From contig JAFGGO010000021.1 of NCBI GenBank assembly GCA_016930515.1, positions 1-41,102 on the forward strand: a stretch of 41,102 nt of DNA. The letters run 5' to 3'. Under the pieces are notes generated by a model. It was not told the origin of the DNA, made no database searches, and saw nothing but the letters and a program-made list of their open reading frames with translations. This stretch comes from Promethearchaeota archaeon. Its GTDB lineage: Archaea > Asgardarchaeota > Lokiarchaeia > Sigyniarchaeales > SOKP01. Shown piece after piece: positions 34,579 to 41,102 of the stretch. The translations under genes were made by a program, and so were the position numbers. Position 1 is the first letter of the stretch. Every line of letters starts with the position of its first letter.

Positions 34579-34755
34579 TTATTCGCCCCAATCTTCCTCT
34601 GACATTTCAGCAACTTGTGCTGTCGCAACATCGCCCTCAATTTTAACGATTTCCAAGTCAACCACGCAATCGGGACAGGGAATCACTTCTCCTTCGATCG
34701 TACCGTCGTCCAGTTCAAATTCGAAAAAACAGGAGGGACATTCACATTTGACCAT
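34579..34755 (-). CDS. lysW: LysW-like amino-group carrier protein
   Basis: 58 residues from ATG at 34755; an upstream ATG at 34809 would add 18 residues unlike the family. The zinc ribbon MVKCECPSCFFEFEL and VIPCPDCVVDLEI, and above all the C-terminal EEDWGE, identify LysW. In Thermus and many archaea the terminal Glu is joined by LysX or ArgX to aminoadipate or glutamate, which is then carried through lysine or arginine synthesis. None of lysX, argX, lysZ, lysY, lysJ or lysK lies in the window, so the gene is separated from its pathway here. Confidence 0.85.
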   Translation of the reverse strand: MVKCECPSCFFEFELDDGTIEGEVIPCPDCVVDLEIVKIEGDVATAQVAEMSEEDWGE

Positions 34756-34854
34756 TTTATTCGTAACCTTCTTTTTACAATTATAAGAATAAGTGAATGA
34801 AGGGTTCATTAAAAATAAAATTTTCGGTATTTAAGAGGTTTGATGTGATAAATC

Positions 34855-36096
34855 CTAGCTAAGATAATCGTTTTTGACTCTCGATAATATCGCAAGTAAT
34901 AGCATGACAATTCCTATTACGACGAACGTGGTACTAAGGCTTGCCATTACCAAGTAACCCGTTATAGGGAAAATCACTGTTTTGATGCCTGTTCCAATCA
35001 TGTTGATGGTGCTCAATACGGTTGCCCTGTTTTCGCTTTCTATTTGCGTGTTAATGCCTCTCACATGAATGATACTTCTTGATATGCCAACTCCAACAAC
35101 GAAACCGAAAAGAACGATTATGAGAAGAATAGACCTCAAAATCCCTAATAAAATGAACAAAATACCCGTGATTACCGTGAATGTAAAAAGGAAACTCTTC
35201 TTTCGAACGATCCTGTCGTTTAATTTTGGTACCAGGTTCATAAATATTACTTGACAAATGGTCATTAATGCAGCAACGAAACCAAAGTACACTAAAGGTA
35301 CCCCAAAGCCCTCCAAGTAAGGTTGATACATCCAAAACACGAGAAATATTAGACCTTCGCCGATCATTTGATCAAGTCCAAGGGCAAGAAGCTTTTTGTT
35401 TCGTTTTAATTCTTTTATCCCCGATTTAATGATTGAAAGATAGGATTGATGTGAACTTGATTTTTCTAAGTCGTGGTTTGGTTCTTTTAGCATTAAACTA
35501 ACAATCGCTGCTAGAGAGAACGGAACAAACATGAGTGTTTCTACGAATTGGATGGGAATCAATAAGGTGAGCAAGGAGCCTATTGGTGCTGATATTCCGA
35601 TGCCTGCAACTAAAAAGCTTACATTTCTTGCCACAATTTTATCGATTTCTTTTTCTCTCCCTATTAATTTAAGCGTGTCAAAAACTATTGCGGAATTTGT
35701 CCCCGATATTGATGCTTCTCCAAGTGCCCATAGAGTTTCTCCGATTAAAAAAATTGCTATGTGTGGAATTAATGTGTATATAAAAGCTGCCATTGCTAAC
35801 GAAAATCCTCCCAAAAATAACGAATATTTCCTTCCAATATAATCCGATATTGCTCCGCAAGGTATTTCAAAAAACAATATTGCAAGCCAAAAGTACGCTT
35901 GCAGGAACATTATTTCTATAAACGAGAGCTTTCCCCACGTCATAAAGAACACCGTTATAACGCCCGAAATTAGGTGCCCACCTATTAAGAAATGATATAA
36001 ATACGACTTCCAAATATTTGACTTATATTTCATCGGATTTACTGTGGATTTTTTGTTGATAACTAATTTTTCTTCTTTCTCTTTTAGATCTAACAT
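34855..36096 (-). CDS. Major facilitator superfamily transporter
   Basis: 413 residues from ATG at 36096 (TTG four codons upstream is less likely). About twelve hydrophobic helices are visible, with the family motif A in GAISDYIGRKYS between helices 2 and 3, and a polar central loop (about 215-235) between the two halves. The N-terminus has a charged cytoplasmic stretch. MFS proteins move small solutes by proton-coupled or other exchange; the closest look is to drug-efflux-type members, but the substrate is unknown. It is transcribed alone. Confidence 0.88.
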   Translation of the reverse strand: MLDLKEKEEKLVINKKSTVNPMKYKSNIWKSYLYHFLIGGHLISGVITVFFMTWGKLSFIEIMFLQAYFWLAILFFEIPCGAISDYIGRKYSLFLGGFSLAMAAFIYTLIPHIAIFLIGETLWALGEASISGTNSAIVFDTLKLIGREKEIDKIVARNVSFLVAGIGISAPIGSLLTLLIPIQFVETLMFVPFSLAAIVSLMLKEPNHDLEKSSSHQSYLSIIKSGIKELKRNKKLLALGLDQMIGEGLIFLVFWMYQPYLEGFGVPLVYFGFVAALMTICQVIFMNLVPKLNDRIVRKKSFLFTFTVITGILFILLGILRSILLIIVLFGFVVGVGISRSIIHVRGINTQIESENRATVLSTINMIGTGIKTVIFPITGYLVMASLSTTFVVIGIVMLLLAILSRVKNDYLS

Positions 36097-36108
36097 TTTC
36101 GTTTCCAA

Positions 36109-36533
36109 TATTAAGTTTTTTTGTTTTATAATTAAAAAAATGTATTGTTTTCCAAGCTCTAATTTGATATCATATGAATTTCCAGAAAGAAAGCGAGTAA
36201 TAGATATGAATAATGAATTATACGAGAATAAGAGCAGGATGAAGTGTTACATTATGTAGGAAGGTTTAGGATAAAAGGAATACTAGAGACTTGTGCTGGT
36301 ATTATGTGGATTAAACTATTTAAAGCGAATATTAGGGTGTATGGTTCTTTCAAGCTTTAATAAATTGTACATGATTACCATCATAAACATCCAAATTTTA
36401 TTACAATAATATCGTGAATCATTTTTTATAAATCTATCGCTCAAAATCGAAATGTGGGCGCTTAATGGGAAAATAATGGGAAAAATGACGATAGATTTTA
36501 TCTTTAAATCTTAAGAAGTCAAATAAGGTTAAA
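36109..36533. other. Intergenic region, nothing firmly recognised
   Basis: About 425 bases upstream of the MFS gene and downstream of the second radical SAM gene. A 71-codon plus-strand frame at 36044-36259 overlaps the MFS start and lacks family features. The stretch 36240-36345 is somewhat less AT-rich than its flanks but forms no clear long hairpin. No tRNA was found. Confidence 0.35.
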
Positions 36534-37337
36534 TCAATACCGGTCTATTTTAATCGAATTATCGTTTACTTTTTCTCTGATTTTTTTCACTATTTCGTCT
36601 TTTCTTTCGTCGTCAATGGCAAAAACGTAATATTGTGCGGGTATTCTTGCAATGGAATATATCTGTACGATATCGGGTTTTATTTTTTTTATAGCCTCAG
36701 AGAGCGCTTCGATGTTTTGATCGTTATTGTTAGATATTATATTCTTCTTATAAGAATTGTAAACAAGGCACTGGATGGCAAGCTTGTTAGTTTTAGGCAT
36801 CGCCCTTTTCAATAAAACGAGCGAATCTATAATTTCATCTATGGAAGGCGTTTCACGATGTGGTCTATTAGTCTTGATGAAATCTTCTTGAGTAGCTGCG
36901 TCTAACTTTGCTAGCACGAGCTCGAATTCACATATCCTATCTCTTATTTCCTTAAAGTAAAGCGTGCTAGAATTTGTGAATAACGTTAATCTTGGTTTTT
37001 CGTTAGTCCACGCAATTCTCTCTCTTACTTGACGGGCAATTGTTAAAAAATCCAAGATATTTTCGTTAAGCGTGGGTTCTCCGTTATAACCAAAGGTAAT
37101 TGAGTTTAAATGGGGGACGTATTTCAAGATATCTGTCAATTCTTTTCTAAAATGGTGAGATGGTGGGGCGTGTATTCGAAAATCTGGAGAAACTAACTCA
37201 TTTTTTCCCGTGGCACCAATCTCGCAATAAATGCAATCGTAAGTACATTTCTTACACTTGGGTAGGATATCAATCCCGAGAGAAAGTTTTAGCCTTCTGG
37301 ATTGAAATGGGCCATAGGTGTATTCACGGGGCATCAT
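36534..37337 (-). CDS. Radical SAM protein (COG0731-like)
   Basis: 267 residues from ATG at 37337 (a second ATG follows). The start YGPFQSRRLKLSLGIDILP, followed by KCTYDCIYCEIG with C31, C35 and C38 as CX3CX2C, is the signature of the COG0731 group, which includes relatives of the wyosine enzyme Taw1. Later motifs are ITFGYNGEPTLN and LFTNSSTLY. Archaeal Taw1 itself is longer and has additional cysteines, so this is a relative of unknown substrate. The C-terminus ends soon after the radical SAM barrel without an added auxiliary domain. It is transcribed alone. Confidence 0.88.
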   Translation of the reverse strand: MMPREYTYGPFQSRRLKLSLGIDILPKCKKCTYDCIYCEIGATGKNELVSPDFRIHAPPSHHFRKELTDILKYVPHLNSITFGYNGEPTLNENILDFLTIARQVRERIAWTNEKPRLTLFTNSSTLYFKEIRDRICEFELVLAKLDAATQEDFIKTNRPHRETPSIDEIIDSLVLLKRAMPKTNKLAIQCLVYNSYKKNIISNNNDQNIEALSEAIKKIKPDIVQIYSIARIPAQYYVFAIDDERKDEIVKKIREKVNDNSIKIDRY

Positions 37338-37611
37338 TTCATAGAATTTAATATATAATATAAATCTATGGAAGGTTTAGGGGCAATATTTAAAAAATTG
37401 CTTAATTAAAATTACACTTTTTTTGACATCTCAAAATATAATAATTTCAAACAAAAAAAATTCCATATGTCAATTGATTATACTTTAAATATTTATGACA
37501 CATGCGAAATATGGCAAAATTGAGATCATTCTTGATCAAATTTTATGTTTGCAAGAAAGAATTGCACAAAAAAATATACTTTTATAAACATGTGATTATT
37601 ATTCATTAACT

Positions 37612-38364
37612 GTGGATATTATAAGATCAAAATGTATTGAAATTAATAATTTTTTATCGATATCTACTGAGAATACCGAATTAATGGACATTCTCAATAA
37701 GTATAATTATTCGGAAGCGGATAAACTTGTCATTCTTGAAAGAATTATCAAGTTTATTTGTTATTTTTCGATGTTCAAGGACATCGTACCGTTTATGAAG
37801 TCGTTGCACTCCTGTATTAAGAAAACGCTTGAAGTTAAGCTCGATTCCATCGACGACCTCAAGAAATTATTGATTAGCAACGCTCTATTGCGCTTTATTT
37901 CTGAATATATTAACTATTCCAAGATGAACCAAAAGGATGCGGTGTTAACCTATTTAGCAGAATCCTTAGAAAAATTGAAATTGCAACCTCTCATCGTAAA
38001 TTTAGGGTTATTGATCAAACCCATGTATAAGGATCAACATTATCTCGATAAATTGACTTCTATCGACGATTCAGAAGTCGTTTATGTTTTTAATAGCGAC
38101 AACGAAATAAAAATCAAGAAAAGAATTGATGCTTGGTTTGATACTCAAGCAATTTGCCTTGAAAACCAAGAGGAAATCAGGGTAAAACTAATCCAAGAAT
38201 TTGATAGGATTAATATGACTGATGCAAGGAAAATCTCTAGGGCATCGGAAAGTTATCAAAAATTACTATCCGAGATCTTGGAAATGTTTTCCTTAAAACT
38301 CACGGTGGTTAGCTTGATGGATTCTATTTCAGAGGAATCCCTAGAACCCTTACCTATAAAATGA
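37612..38364 (+). CDS. Uncharacterised helical protein
   Basis: 250 residues from GTG at 37612; no in-frame ATG is suitably placed. The protein is predicted almost all alpha-helical (LVILERIIKFICYFSMFKDI, DAVLTYLAESLEKLKLQPLI), with a short beta-like piece VVYVFNSDNEIKI near 160. There is no signal peptide, zinc site or P-loop. I do not recognise the family. It precedes the repeat protein on the same strand by about 100 bases, but that gene has its own TATA element, so they are probably separate units. Confidence 0.65.
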   Translation: MDIIRSKCIEINNFLSISTENTELMDILNKYNYSEADKLVILERIIKFICYFSMFKDIVPFMKSLHSCIKKTLEVKLDSIDDLKKLLISNALLRFISEYINYSKMNQKDAVLTYLAESLEKLKLQPLIVNLGLLIKPMYKDQHYLDKLTSIDDSEVVYVFNSDNEIKIKKRIDAWFDTQAICLENQEEIRVKLIQEFDRINMTDARKISRASESYQKLLSEILEMFSLKLTVVSLMDSISEESLEPLPIK

Positions 38365-38430
38365 TTGTACAATGGTTTAATTGCTACTTTCATTAAAAGT
38401 TTCACATAAATTAATATATGTAAAATTGAT

Positions 38431-38441
38431 ATTTATATTTA
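38431..38441 (+). promoter_or_regulatory. TATA box of the repeat-protein gene
   Basis: ATTTATATTTA lies 24-34 bases before GTG at 38465, the spacing of a leaderless archaeal transcript. It argues against the upstream TTG (38381), which would lie outside the mRNA. Confidence 0.5.
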
Positions 38442-38464
38442 GAAAAGGATTCAATTTTAGGTAT

Positions 38465-39100
38465 GTGAAGAATTTGGACGAAAATAACAATATCAGTTCC
38501 GAAGAGATTGAAAACCAGAAGAAGCTCGTTGACGAGCTCTACAAGAAGAAAAAGGAAGAAACTGGCGAATACTTTAAGAATATCGAAGGAGACTTGAAGA
38601 AAAGCATTGAAGAAAGCAAGGAAAATATATCGAGCTCTATTAATGAGAAAGCGTTCATAATCGATAGAAAAAAGGAACAAGACGCTCGCATGAAGGAAAT
38701 ACATCCCGACATCATCACTCCTGGTCGAATGATACGCGATTCAGTCGAAGAAAAAGCATTTTTAATCGAGAGAAAGCGAGATTTCGACGAGCAGCGGACG
38801 CAGATCAAGCCCGACGTGGAAGGGGCGGTAAAAGCCATCGAGAAAACCGTTGCTGAAAAGGCGTTCGCAGCCGATAAGCAAAGGGAGCGCGACGAGCAGC
38901 GGGCGCAGATCAAGCCCGACGTGGAAGGTGCGGCAAAAGCCATCGAGAAAATCGTTGCTGAAAAGGCGTTCGCAGCCGATCGACAGCGGGAACGCGACGA
39001 ACAAAGAGCGCAAACGCACGCTGATATCAAGGGCATTGGCGAAAAAATCGAACCAAAAATATCTTCCATTGAGGAAACTAAAAAGGAGAGAAATCTCTAA
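38465..39100 (+). CDS. Charged coiled-coil protein with 35-residue tandem repeats
   Basis: 211 residues from GTG at 38465. After a Lys/Glu-rich helical start (LVDELYKKKKEETGEYF), four units of about 35 residues follow, each beginning EKAF: EKAFIIDRKKEQDAR, EKAFLIERKRDFDEQR, EKAFAADKQRERDEQR and EKAFAADRQRERDEQR, then a turn (IKPDVEGA or IHPDI) and a second short helix (KAIEKTVA). The protein is very charged, without Cys or Trp, and probably forms a long helical rod. The last two full units are almost identical at DNA level and use more G and C than neighbouring genes. I do not recognise a family. It converges with the longin-like gene. Confidence 0.75.
   Translation: MKNLDENNNISSEEIENQKKLVDELYKKKKEETGEYFKNIEGDLKKSIEESKENISSSINEKAFIIDRKKEQDARMKEIHPDIITPGRMIRDSVEEKAFLIERKRDFDEQRTQIKPDVEGAVKAIEKTVAEKAFAADKQRERDEQRAQIKPDVEGAAKAIEKIVAEKAFAADRQRERDEQRAQTHADIKGIGEKIEPKISSIEETKKERNL
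38786..39001 (+). repeat. 105-base tandem repeat inside the coiled-coil gene
   Basis: GACGAGCAGCGG starts at 38786 and again at 38891; a diverged GACGAACAAAGA copy begins at 38996, so the period is 105 bases (35 codons). Units 1 and 2 are nearly identical, including silent sites over AGATCAAGCCCGACGTGGAAGG, which points to recent duplication or gene conversion. Confidence 0.88.
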
Positions 39101-39112
39101 TTTTTTTTAAAA

Positions 39113-39625
39113 TTATTCCCATAATAAACTATTCGTACTATTATAAGCCCTGGCTTGACTTAAGTTGAAGCTTTTTAACCGATGTTTGTAATTAACCATT
39201 GCAGGATCAACTACTCCGTTAAATCTGCTTATTTTTGGACCAAATCTGAAGTAAAAATCGTTTACGATTTCGTGGACATATTGTTTTTCCACATTAAGAT
39301 TCGTCTTTTTTGAAATTGCTATGACTAAGAGCCGATCTTTTCTTTCGTACAAGATCCTCATGTTTTTGAAATTAATTTCTTGAATTTCTTCTTCATCATT
39401 TAACTCGTTAATAAACATGTTCATGGCGTTCAAAAAACTACTAATGAGATCTTCGGAAGCATCCGAAAAGTGATATTGATTAGAAAACTTAGTGCTTGCA
39501 AATAAAGCCCCTGTGTGATTATCAAGTATGTAGATGGCATGAAAGATGTTTTCCTCGGGATTTAACTTGTTCAGCTTAAATCCCCCAGAGCTGTTTCTCG
39601 GGCCGTTATTCCATTTTACTACCAT
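39113..39625 (-). CDS. Longin-like domain protein
   Basis: 170 residues from ATG at 39625. After a 25-residue polar start, IFHAIYILDNHTGALFASTK, a helix (DLISSFLNAMNMFINELN) and the strands INFKNMRILYERKDRLLVIAI match the longin-like pattern: strand, turn with TG, strand, helix with F-L-x-A, and two further strands. A terminal helix (QYVHEIVNDFYFRFGPKISR) completes the fold. Such proteins in Asgard archaea are thought to act with small GTPases. No GTPase is adjacent here. It converges with the repeat-protein gene, with 12 bases between them. Confidence 0.7.
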   Translation of the reverse strand: MVVKWNNGPRNSSGGFKLNKLNPEENIFHAIYILDNHTGALFASTKFSNQYHFSDASEDLISSFLNAMNMFINELNDEEEIQEINFKNMRILYERKDRLLVIAISKKTNLNVEKQYVHEIVNDFYFRFGPKISRFNGVVDPAMVNYKHRLKSFNLSQARAYNSTNSLLWE

Positions 39626-39924
39626 GTATTCTTTTCTTAAATTCTCTTTTTGTGTTAAAAAAACTATGGAATGGTTTCGTTAAAAAGAAGAATATCATCC
39701 ATATAATATGCATCTATTGTTTGATAGGTTTTAACAATTTTTCAAAAAGAACCATAAAGAGCACATGTCAGTAAACCTTTATTACTTTGATTCATATGTG
39801 TACATTATACAGAAATCCTCTTAATTGGATTTTTTAAGGAAAATTAGGAAAAACTATATTAAAGAAATTAATTTATTTATTTTACATAAAAAAACAAAAT
39901 ACTCAAAATATCGTGACCAATATC

Positions 39925-40374
39925 ATGGAAACTGACGAACTGAAAAATAAAATTTCATCGGGTTTGATCATAACGAAAGAACAGATGGATAACAATCCCA
40001 TTTTTCCAGCAGAAATCAAATCAGAAATTACTGAAACGCCGTTTTACCTCTTGATTTACATTCCAAGGGAAGATGTGATTAAAATTAATTGCTTTCCCTT
40101 AAAAACGGATGCGATAAAAAAGATTCTCATAAAATTGACGGAATTCTCTCCCGATCTAGTAAAGGGGATCTCTAATGTCCTCAAGGAACTTAATCTCAGC
40201 AACGACATCATTCACACGACCGGATTGTGTTACGAGATGGAAAAGTGTTTTTACGAGACCTACATATCGGGCGAAGCGTTCAAGTCTGATGATCTATCCG
40301 AAAAGATCAAGCAAAAATTTTCTGCAATAGCAAAAGTCATAGAAGTAATTGTAGAAGATATTCCCAAATCTTGA
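39925..40374 (+). CDS. Uncharacterised alpha/beta protein, ACT-like pattern possible
   Basis: 149 residues from ATG at 39925; an in-frame GTG at 39913 is the alternative. The middle reads FYLLIYIPREDVIKINCFPL, then a helix (DAIKKILIKLTEFSPDLVKGI) and strands around HTTGLCYEMEKCFYETYI, with a C-terminal helix. The strand-helix-strand order recalls ACT-like regulatory domains, but no ligand motif is seen. It is flanked by a divergent longin-like gene and a convergent membrane protein gene. The function is unknown. Confidence 0.6.
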   Translation: METDELKNKISSGLIITKEQMDNNPIFPAEIKSEITETPFYLLIYIPREDVIKINCFPLKTDAIKKILIKLTEFSPDLVKGISNVLKELNLSNDIIHTTGLCYEMEKCFYETYISGEAFKSDDLSEKIKQKFSAIAKVIEVIVEDIPKS

Positions 40375-40474
40375 AATGCGATTATAAGCTATTCCTTATT
40401 GCATGATGTATGTTTGTAGGAACTTCCTCGTTATTTTACTCTCTTATTAATAATTTGTATTCTCTTATAGTTGC

Positions 40475-40882
40475 TCATTCAGTCTTAATACCACTCAACG
40501 AGCGCCAGACTTTCCAAAATACGAGCCACATGATGACAAATAGGAAAAACGATGTGGCAAGGGTATATCCTCCAATGAAAGTGTTTACTACTATCATAAA
40601 GGGAAGCCCCGCTACAGAAAAGCCAACCATGTAACCGTATCCCCAGAATCTATTTTTAAGCGATATAAGAACGCCTGGTATCGTTGTCGTGAATATGACC
40701 GAGAAATACGATGGAATCGCCGCGGGGGAGTAATTACTACCCATAACTATTGAATGAATCACGAGCATGTTAATCCAGGAAGTTATAAAACCAATTGCGA
40801 AAAAAAATCCTGTTACTATATCTATTTTGAATTCTGGTTCCTCCCTGCCTATGGTCTGTTCTTTCTTTTTTCTTCCCTTCAT
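40475..40882 (-). CDS. Small membrane protein with about four TM helices
   Basis: 135 residues from ATG at 40882. A basic N-terminus (MKGRKKKEQ) precedes about four hydrophobic helices (GFFFAIGFITSWINMLVI, YFSVIFTTTIPGVLISL, YMVGFSVAGLPFMIVV, LATSFFLFVIMWLVFW). The positive charges suggest a cytoplasmic N-terminus. No transporter or enzyme motif was recognised. Its start lies 33 bases after the end of the aIF1-like frame on the same strand. Confidence 0.65.
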   Translation of the reverse strand: MKGRKKKEQTIGREEPEFKIDIVTGFFFAIGFITSWINMLVIHSIVMGSNYSPAAIPSYFSVIFTTTIPGVLISLKNRFWGYGYMVGFSVAGLPFMIVVNTFIGGYTLATSFFLFVIMWLVFWKVWRSLSGIKTE

Positions 40883-40915
40883 TCGAACTCAATTTTTCAT
40901 AAATTTGTTATTGTA

Positions 40916-41102
40916 TTACATGAAGTATCGCTTAATATAGTTTTTACCAAATATACTCCAAATATAATTTAAATAATAGGATTGAGATTGGGTTAGAGTT
41001 GCATTTACAATTTTATTATTTTCTTTTGCTCCACTTTCGCATATGCAAAGTTCTTTTGGAAAACTACAATGAGGGCAAATATCTTGTTCTTTCAATGTCT
41101 CC
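40916..41102 (-). CDS. Short aIF1 (SUI1)-like N-terminal zinc segment, partial or truncated gene
   Basis: An open frame enters from the right edge, or starts at TTG 41095, and stops at 40916. It reads KEQDICPHCSFPKELCICES and continues GAKENNKIV, which matches the N-terminus of many archaeal aIF1 proteins (CPxCxLPxELCxCE). In aIF1 the SUI1 domain would follow (RRYGK, then T-I-I-x-G). Here the frame instead continues with unrelated residues rich in Tyr and Ile (YYLNYIWSIFGKNYIKRYF) and ends. Neither other frame of that strand restores SUI1. It is either a decayed copy or a small protein that reuses the zinc segment. Confidence 0.5.
   Translation of the reverse strand, partial: ETLKEQDICPHCSFPKELCICESGAKENNKIVNATLTQSQSYYLNYIWSIFGKNYIKRYFM

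Noticed and set aside
36259..37381. 12-base repeat GGAAGGTTTAGG on both sides of the radical SAM gene
   Set aside because: A repeat of this length is expected by chance many times in 41 kb, and no other sign of a mobile element is present.
38539..39069. 176-codon minus-strand frame opposite the repeat protein
   Set aside because: It is a mirror of the repeats, rich in Ser, Cys and Ala, and arises from the GC-richer codons of the true gene.
1..41102. CRISPR arrays, insertion sequences, prophage genes or att sites
   Set aside because: No spaced direct repeats, transposase, integrase or phage structural genes were seen anywhere in the window.

Overview
The window is an AT-rich stretch of archaeal chromosome, most likely from an Asgard archaeon (Lokiarchaeia-like is my best guess, not proven). 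The evidence is the mix of genes: two Ras/Rab-like small GTPases, two longin-like proteins, a eukaryote-type ribosomal protein eL22, archaeal aIF1A, aIF2-gamma, Spt5 and TFS, a form III RuBisCO next to a ribose-1,5-bisphosphate isomerase homologue, and archaeal TATA boxes with short leaders. Several genes look bacterial in type (LysR, TusA/DsrE, UvrC, cold-shock protein, acyl-CoA dehydrogenase), as is common in this group. I see no insertion sequence, prophage, CRISPR array or tRNA.

Layout. 1-1645: a sulfur-carrier pair (TusA-like, DsrE-like) divergent from a LysR regulator. 1689-4757: a membrane protein with a possible ubiquitin-like N-terminus and a proline-rich linker, a cold-shock protein and two small unknowns. 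5117-8137: an Hrq1/MrfA-type helicase and a Rab-like GTPase. 8302-11655: an unknown protein, a DUF4139-type protein and a small acidic coiled coil. 11815-18313: a long run on the minus strand: GTPase and PIN nuclease (overlapping by 4 bases), Fe-dependent alcohol dehydrogenase-family enzyme, cupin, aIF1A, Spt5 with an acidic tail, a longin-like protein and an acyl-CoA dehydrogenase. 18873-21890: a cupin, a membrane protein, a 5S rRNA gene and aIF2-gamma. 21911-27667: a secreted, membrane-anchored protein with a coupled small gene, a RecJ-like DHH protein, DUF167, TFS, a CitG-superfamily protein and eL22. 27833-32285: RuBisCO, R15P isomerase, zinc ribbon and a B12-type radical SAM protein. 32634-37337: UvrC, an orphan LysW, an MFS transporter and a second radical SAM protein. 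37612-41102: mostly lineage-specific genes, including a protein with 35-residue tandem repeats, a second longin-like protein and, at the edge, a short aIF1-like gene.

The strongest unusual signal is the 5S rRNA gene at about 19878-20057. Its conserved core and 11-bp terminal helix are clear, but about 54 extra bases lie between helix V and the 3' strand of helix I. About 230 bases downstream, aIF2-gamma carries an N-terminal helix-hairpin-helix domain that the factor normally lacks. Other points worth checking are the acidic tail on Spt5, a GTPase with Glu at the Ras Gln61 position, the GTPase-PIN overlap, the orphan LysW, and the nearly identical 105-base tandem repeats at 38786-39001.

Functionally, transcription and translation factors (Spt5, TFS, aIF1A, aIF2-gamma, 5S, eL22) are scattered among GTPase and longin genes. 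RuBisCO and R15P isomerase together point to AMP/nucleoside salvage rather than a Calvin cycle; the third enzyme, AMP phosphorylase, is not in the window.
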